From the NCBI GenBank assembly GCA_027622115.1, contig JAQBZS010000135.1, positions 1-11,311 on the forward strand: 11,311 bases of DNA. The letters run 5' to 3'. Shown here one piece after another: positions 6,969 to 11,311 of this stretch. This DNA comes from Planctomycetota bacterium. GTDB lineage: Bacteria > Planctomycetota > Planctomycetia > Planctomycetales > Planctomycetaceae. A program made the translations under genes and the position numbers. The notes beneath the pieces were generated by a model that saw only the letters and a program-made list of their open reading frames with translations, was not told where the DNA came from and searched no databases. Within the stretch, counting starts at the first letter, position 1. Each line of letters starts with the position of its first letter.

Positions 6969-9758
6969 TTGATTGTGCCCAAGTCCCTTGTCGGGCAGTG
7001 GCAGACCGAGTTGTACTCGCTGTTCGGTATACAGGTTCGGGAAGGTGAACCCGATCCGGAAGCATTCGCTGGCACCGGCGTCTTTATCGTGCATCGAGAG
7101 TTCGCTGGCGGACTGAAGGGAGCACCGCTGATCAGTTCCGCGGATCCGTTCGACCTCGTGGTCATCGACGAAGCCCACGAAATCTTCGCGGGTATCTACA
7201 AACGTTTCGACAAAGCGGGCAACTATAGGGCCGATGCCAGCGAAGCTCAGATCGCCGATCGGGTGCGGTCATTTCTCAGACCAAACGGGACACCGGTGCT
7301 GCTGCTGACGGCCACTCCGATCCAGAATTCGCTCACCGAACTCTGGGGACTTGTGCAGTACATCGAGCCGACTGATGAGCTGCTCGGGCGATTGCCGACC
7401 TTTCGCGATGTATTCTGTGACGGCGGCGACCGTGGGCTGAACGTCGACCAGGCGTTTGAACTCAAGCAGCGTCTTAGGACGGTCGTGCAGAGAACGCTCA
7501 GGCGGCAGGCGCAGGCGTTTCTGGAAGTGCCATTCGTGGACCGTCAGGCGCGACTGATCGAATTCTCGATGAGTCCCGAAGAGCAGGAATTGTACGAGCA
7601 GGTGACAGCCTGGCTGATGGATCCCTACTCGTGCGCGTTCAGTCCGAAAAACCGCCGCCTGTTGTTGATCGGGTTTCACCGCCGGATGGCCTCATCGCTC
7701 GCGGCACTCCGCGCCAGTCTGGAGCGAGTGGCGGAGCGGCTTCGAAAACAGCTCGACAGTACGGATCGATATCGAGAAGACCTGTTTGATGACAACGAGA
7801 TCGACGAGTTTGCGGCAGAATTTGACGAGGACCGTGATGAAATTGTCAAACTGCAAGACGATGAGCGTGATGGTTCGTCATTCGGACGCGACGAACTCCC
7901 CGTTGAACAACAGCCGCTGACAGTCCAGCGTCTACGAGAAGAGCTGCAGCGGATTGAGGGTTTTGTTTCAAAGGCAGACTCGCTCCCCCGCGACAGGAAG
8001 GCGGAGAGTCTGCTCGACGCAGTTCGCGTCATTAGAGATCACGGCGAGCACGGCGACGGAAGCGGTAAAGTCGTCATCTTCACGGAATCGATCCGAACAC
8101 AGGATTCGCTCTTCGATCTGCTTGTACAGAATGGCTTTGAGCCCAACGAAGTCACGCTGTTCCGTGGGAATAACGACCATCCCCGCGCTCGAGCCGCTTA
8201 CGAGCGCTGGAGGATCGAGGTTGAGCATCACATTGCTGAACAGAATCGCCCCAGCCGATCGATCGGTGTTCGCCTCGCACTGATTCACGAGTTTCGAACG
8301 CAGTCATCCGTCTTTATCTCGACCGAAGCCGGTGCCAAGGGACTCAACCTGCAATTCTGCGAAACGCTGATCAACTATGACCTGCCGTGGAATCCGCAAC
8401 GAATCGAGCAACGGATTGGTCGCGTGCATCGATACGGCCAGCGCCGCGGCGTCACAGTGCTCAACTTTATTGACCGTGGCATTGAGGCACAGCGACTGAC
8501 TTTTGAGATTCTCAGCCAAAAACTCGACCTGTTCGGCAAAGTGCTCGATGCATCCGACGTTGTCCTGCATGAGCCCACGACGGACAATCCCGAGCCCTTG
8601 ATCGGCGGACTTAGTGTTGAGTTCGAATCGCAACTGCGGCAGATCTATCGTGACGCTCGATCCATCGAAGATGTCACAGAGCAACTCCGTGAACTCCGTC
8701 AGAAGATGGAGTCCAGGCGAAATGAGTTTGACAATGAACAGGCCCGGACTGCGGACCTGATCTCGACCCGGCTTGATGATTCCGTGAAGCAAATGTTTTC
8801 GCGCTGGCAGGATGAACTGCCCGAAGGACTGGCGGAACTCGATCGCGATCTTGACCGGTTGCTGACCGGTTATTTGCAGGCGATTGAAGTCAGTTATGAG
8901 CGTAACGAAACGGCTGGCCGGATTATTTTTAATATCGGGGCAGCGTCGCGACTTCCGGCGCAATGCGAGCACGGAGTTGTAGTCCTCGTTGGTCCGCCAT
9001 CCGACGAGATTGATGCAGAGCCGTTTCAACCGACGCACCCGTTGTTCGTGGCGGCAGTTGCTGAGGCGAGAGCCGCGACAGCGAACGCACCGCATATCGC
9101 TTGGCAGATTCCCAGTGATGCGTCGCTTCAACTTTACGGTCTTAGAGGTCGGAATGGTCAACTCGTTGTCACCAAAGTTGCATTCAGGGGCTTCGAACCT
9201 GTTGACCGGCTGATCCTGACGGTGTTGCTCGAAGGCGATCAGGAGCCGCTTGACGAACAGACCGTCACAGAATTGCTGTCGTGTGTGGCTACTGATATCG
9301 ACAGCAATGCGTCTGCTGGAAACGACATTTCAATCGACACAGACGCGCTGACCGACGCGATCGATGACGCCGTGCTTGATGAGCAGTTTGAAGTGTCGGA
9401 ACTCGAAGAGGATCGCTTCTGGAAGAAGGTCGAAACGCTTGATCGGTATCTCGACGACCAAGTGCTGGTGCTGCGCCGACAACAGGCGACGCTCTCACGC
9501 AGGCTTGAAGAAGAAATACTGAGGCGCGAAAGAGCCACTTCACCCGGAGTCCTTGGCAAGGCCACCCGGGCGATTGACTCACTGACCAGACAGATCCGTG
9601 AACTTGACGAGAAGATCGAAAGACTGCGTCAAGGAGAAGACCCTGACTATCAGCAGTGGCGGGAGCGACTGTTCGAACGGCGGTTCCGCCAGCCCGAGAT
9701 TACACGCGTTGCCAAAGCTACATTCGAAATTCATGTGGTAGGAGACGCAACATGCTGA
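6969..9758 (+). CDS. SNF2/RapA-type DEAH helicase, missing motif I (likely pseudogene)
   Basis: The frame is open from about 6939; 6969 is the TTG of RILLIVPKSLVGQWQ (motif Ia), not a likely natural start. Counting from 6969, DEAH (67-70) is motif II, LLLTATPIQNS (111-121) is motif III, STEAGAKGLNL (from 451) is motif V, and RIGRVHRYGQ (482-491) is motif VI. An acidic charged insertion (about 260-320) lies between the two RecA-like lobes. The C-terminal part carries a long charged coiled coil (about 810-900, with RQIRELDEKIERLRQ). With the upstream fragment the original protein would be about 1,020 residues. Such enzymes move along duplex DNA using ATP. Without the Walker A loop this copy should not hydrolyse ATP. 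The rest has no stops, so the damage is recent, or selection keeps a non-catalytic role. It overlaps the phosphoesterase gene by 7 nt. Confidence 0.85.
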   Translation: MIVPKSLVGQWQTELYSLFGIQVREGEPDPEAFAGTGVFIVHREFAGGLKGAPLISSADPFDLVVIDEAHEIFAGIYKRFDKAGNYRADASEAQIADRVRSFLRPNGTPVLLLTATPIQNSLTELWGLVQYIEPTDELLGRLPTFRDVFCDGGDRGLNVDQAFELKQRLRTVVQRTLRRQAQAFLEVPFVDRQARLIEFSMSPEEQELYEQVTAWLMDPYSCAFSPKNRRLLLIGFHRRMASSLAALRASLERVAERLRKQLDSTDRYREDLFDDNEIDEFAAEFDEDRDEIVKLQDDERDGSSFGRDELPVEQQPLTVQRLREELQRIEGFVSKADSLPRDRKAESLLDAVRVIRDHGEHGDGSGKVVIFTESIRTQDSLFDLLVQNGFEPNEVTLFRGNNDHPRARAAYERWRIEVEHHIAEQNRPSRSIGVRLALIHEFRTQSSVFISTEAGAKGLNLQFCETLINYDLPWNPQRIEQRIGRVHRYGQRRGVTVLNFIDRGIEAQRLTFEILSQKLDLFGKVLDASDVVLHEPTTDNPEPLIGGLSVEFESQLRQIYRDARSIEDVTEQLRELRQKMESRRNEFDNEQARTADLISTRLDDSVKQMFSRWQDELPEGLAELDRDLDRLLTGYLQAIEVSYERNETAGRIIFNIGAASRLPAQCEHGVVVLVGPPSDEIDAEPFQPTHPLFVAAVAEARAATANAPHIAWQIPSDASLQLYGLRGRNGQLVVTKVAFRGFEPVDRLILTVLLEGDQEPLDEQTVTELLSCVATDIDSNASAGNDISIDTDALTDAIDDAVLDEQFEVSELEEDRFWKKVETLDRYLDDQVLVLRRQQATLSRRLEEEILRRERATSPGVLGKATRAIDSLTRQIRELDEKIERLRQGEDPDYQQWRERLFERRFRQPEITRVAKATFEIHVVGDATC
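9739..9745 (+). promoter_or_regulatory. Ribosome binding site for the phosphoesterase
   Basis: TAGGAGA ends 6 nt before ATG 9752, inside the end of the helicase gene. It decides for 9752 over earlier in-frame codons, since the protein then opens with MLKLLHTADWH, the typical family start. Confidence 0.75.
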
Positions 9759-10381
9759 AGCTCCTGCACACGGCCGACTGGCATATCGGAAAGCAGTTCG
9801 GAAAGCAGTTCGACCATGAGGTGTCAAAGAAGCTGGCGAGAGACCGTGTTTCGGTGATCGAACAGATCATGGGTCGCGCCCAACAGTACAACGTCGACGC
9901 GGTTCTGTGTGCGGGGGATCTGTTCGACGAACCGGATCCCGGTGAACAGTGGTGGCGAGCCGTCTGCGATGTGTTCACGAAGTGCGATAAGGCAGGCTGG
10001 AATCGTCCGGTCATCCTGCTGCCTGGAAATCATGATCCGCTAACCCATGGATCGGTGTTCTCAAACCAGCATCCGTTTCGTCGTGATTTGCCGGACTGGA
10101 TTCATGTTGTAGATCGAAATGACTTTGAACTGGAACTGAACGAACGCGCCGTCGTGTATGCCACGCCGTGCCACTCAACGGCCGGCGACAACGATTTGGC
10201 ACTGACACTTCCTCGCCGAAACGAGGGTGATGAACGGATCAGGATCGGCCTGGTGCATGGCTCCACATTTGACATGGCGGGCTACGAAAACAGATTCCCC
10301 GTCTCGAAAGACGCTCCGCAGAAACGGGGGCTCGATTATTTGGCGATTGGGGATACACACAGTTTCCGCGAACGGCAATAA
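9752..10381 (+). CDS. SbcD/Mre11-type metallophosphoesterase, catalytic part (frameshifted)
   Basis: A calcineurin-like phosphoesterase related to the DNA exonuclease SbcD/Mre11. From ATG 9752 all metal-binding motifs are present: DWH (9-11), GDLFD (55-59), GNHD (92-95), VHG (168-170) and GDTH (200-203). The frame ends at TAA 10379-10381 after HSFRERQ, 209 residues. The family continues past this point, and the expected continuation (NKVAPIVYPSAPEPTKF) is found one base on in the next frame, so a single extra base around 10373-10377, or loss of two, broke the gene. The original product was about 380 residues. The fragment holds the whole nuclease core but lacks the C-terminal capping region. 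Overlap with the helicase (ATGCTGA) and a strong ribosome binding site show an operon. A sequencing error is a real alternative; I see no convincing slippery site for programmed frameshifting. Confidence 0.85.
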   Translation: MLKLLHTADWHIGKQFGKQFDHEVSKKLARDRVSVIEQIMGRAQQYNVDAVLCAGDLFDEPDPGEQWWRAVCDVFTKCDKAGWNRPVILLPGNHDPLTHGSVFSNQHPFRRDLPDWIHVVDRNDFELELNERAVVYATPCHSTAGDNDLALTLPRRNEGDERIRIGLVHGSTFDMAGYENRFPVSKDAPQKRGLDYLAIGDTHSFRERQ

Positions 10382-10895
10382 GGTCGCTCCAATCGTTTAT
10401 CCGAGTGCGCCCGAGCCGACAAAATTTGGTGAAAGTGGGGCCGGATACGTAGCGATCGTGACCTTCCGACGGCGAGGTCTGCGGCCCCGGATTCAGCGGG
10501 AACATGTGGCGCGATGGACCTGGCGGGAAGTCACCGTGCAGAGTCTCGATGAACTTCGGGCGGTGGCCAGCGAAAACCTGCAATCAACGGTTGTCCGCTT
10601 GAAGCTCGATCTGACAGTAACCGTGCGTGAGCACGAAGAGGTTGAACACGTCCTGCGTCTGCTCCGAGGCACGGAAGCCGTCAGCGCGCGGGCCGGCGGG
10701 TTGGCTCTCGATCGCACCCAGATGCGAATCACTCACGACGACTCGGATCCGCTCGATGCCGATCTGCCGGTGGCCATTCTCGAGACGGCCAAACTGTTGG
10801 AAGATGAACGTGAAACATGTGAAGGCAGGGAGCGGAAAGTTGCCGAGCGTGCGTTGGTCATTCTGCGTCGAATGCTGCGGGAGGTGAGTCGATGA
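10374..10895 (+). pseudogene. C-terminal part of the same phosphoesterase, shifted frame
   Basis: From about 10377 to TGA 10893-10895 this frame encodes about 172 residues beginning NKVAPIVYPSAPEPT, the strand that follows the last metal motif in SbcD-like proteins (YPGSPEP-like). Next come a GYVAIVTFRRRG hairpin, ARWTWREVTVQSLDELRAV, and a charged helical tail (KLLEDERETCEGRERKVAER). It has no suitable start codon or ribosome binding site of its own, so it is the separated C-terminal half and not a gene. It runs to a 4-nt ATGA overlap with the ATPase start, which shows that the original gene ended here. Confidence 0.82.
10880..10887 (+). promoter_or_regulatory. Strong ribosome binding site for the ATPase gene
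   Basis: GGAGGTGA matches the 16S rRNA tail consensus perfectly and lies 4 nt before ATG 10892. It fixes the start of the SbcC-like gene and suggests good translation of it independent of readthrough from the broken upstream gene. Confidence 0.75.
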
Positions 10896-11266
10896 TTTTG
10901 CGCTCTGTCGAAATTCGAAGTTTCCGTTGCATCCGGAAGCTTCACGTTGAATTCTCGGAAGGACTCAACGTGCTGTACGGCCCCAACGAATTGGGGAAGT
11001 CGACCTTGGTTGAAGCGTTGCGTGCTGCCTTTCTGTTGCCGTTTGATTATGCGACTGCGGATGACTTCATTCCGTGGGGCACTGACGAAACTCCTCAGGT
11101 TGTGGTCGAATTTGACTTGCCAAACTTCGCGAACTCTGAAAGTTCTGAAACGCAACTTGCATCGACTCGTTGGCGAGTCAAGAAGGCATTCGGACGCGGC
11201 AAGGGTGCATCCGCACTGCTGGAGCGAGTTACCGGTAACGGGCGTAGAAGCTATCTGAAAACGTAA
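10892..11266 (+). CDS. SbcC/Rad50-type AAA ATPase, truncated N-terminus
   Basis: The first 117 residues are the start of an SMC/Rad50/SbcC-like ATPase. MILRSVEIRSFRCI is the usual first strand, and SEGLNVLYGPNELGKSTLVE holds Walker A (GPNELGKST, 30-38). A conserved PWGTDETP block (61-68) follows, as in Rad50-like ATPases that sit beside SbcD-like nucleases. The frame stops at TAA 11264-11266 after 124 residues, far short of a family with a long coiled coil and a second lobe. No Walker B, signature motif or coiled coil is present. The last residues (RRSYLKT) are encoded by the 19-bp repeat starting at 11243, so the gene was probably cut there by insertion or rearrangement. The rest may lie outside the window. 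ATGA overlap with the preceding gene shows the operon order helicase, nuclease, ATPase. Confidence 0.8.
   Translation: MILRSVEIRSFRCIRKLHVEFSEGLNVLYGPNELGKSTLVEALRAAFLLPFDYATADDFIPWGTDETPQVVVEFDLPNFANSESSETQLASTRWRVKKAFGRGKGASALLERVTGNGRRSYLKT
11243..11261 (-). repeat. Right copy of the 19-bp inverted repeat, at the ATPase break
   Basis: CGTAGAAGCTATCTGAAAA is the exact reverse complement of bases 1-19. It starts at a codon boundary in the ATPase gene, and the frame stops 3 nt after the repeat. The 50 bases to its right are not recognisable ATPase coding. A - strand frame open from the window edge ends at TGA 11281-11279, where the 3' end of a transposase would be expected if this repeat is the tip of an insertion sequence. 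That is too short to identify. Confidence 0.6.
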
Positions 11267-11311
11267 CCTGTGCTGCGGTCAGTACTTAAACGCCAGAGGC
11301 TGATGCTTGGG

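Noticed and set aside
10227..10373. Independent gene starting at ATG 10227
   Set aside because: This part overlaps the metal-binding end of the phosphoesterase out of frame and is nonsense. Only the section after about 10374 is family-like.
10365..10385. Programmed +1 frameshifting to join the two phosphoesterase parts
   Set aside because: CGG-CAA-TAA-G offers poor re-pairing for a +1 slip, and there is no upstream stimulator such as an internal ribosome binding site. Mutation or sequencing error is simpler.
1..11311. CRISPR array, tRNA or rRNA genes
   Set aside because: No regularly spaced repeats with unique spacers were seen; the only repeat cluster has a 26-nt period without spacers. 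No cloverleaf or rRNA core sequence was recognised.

Overview
The window most likely comes from a member of the Planctomycetota. The strongest sign is a DUF1501 protein with a twin-arginine leader, a family greatly expanded in that phylum. A second sign is an intergenic repeat of about 26 bp (core GCCAAAGTCTGGCGACTTCG) of a kind I associate with planctomycete genomes. All intact genes lie on the + strand and share moderately high GC.

Left part (1-6134), ordinary chromosome. A GDP-mannose 4,6-dehydratase (41-1036) is followed by a twin-arginine DUF1501 protein (1104-2591). Next comes a 338-nt gap filled mostly by an inverted/direct repeat cluster. Then an overlapping pair encodes a sarcosine-oxidase delta-like (2930-3196) and alpha-like (3189-6086) subunit. 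The beta and gamma genes that normally accompany them are absent. Two small hairpins follow the alpha gene.

Middle (6135-6771), a decayed junction. There is no intact gene. On the - strand, about 6386-6669 is a degraded serine site-specific recombinase, recognisable by several family signatures but broken by frameshifts, an internal deletion and an in-frame stop.

Right part (6772-11311), a damaged three-gene operon. It encodes a large SNF2/RapA-type helicase, an SbcD/Mre11-type metallophosphoesterase and an SbcC/Rad50-type ATPase, coupled by 7-nt and 4-nt overlaps with good ribosome binding sites. This looks like a coherent DNA-processing module (translocase plus nuclease/ATPase pair), possibly for DNA repair or defence. 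As written here, every gene is broken. The helicase has lost the segment carrying its Walker A motif, with a frameshift. The phosphoesterase is frameshifted between its catalytic core and its C-terminal domain. The ATPase stops after 124 residues.

The ATPase stops inside a 19-bp sequence whose perfect reverse complement forms the first 19 bases of the window. An unidentified repeat, possibly an insertion sequence, may therefore flank the whole segment in inverted orientation. The recombinase remnant, the damaged operon and the flanking repeat together suggest an accessory island in decay. Sequencing or assembly error is the alternative for the two small frameshifts.
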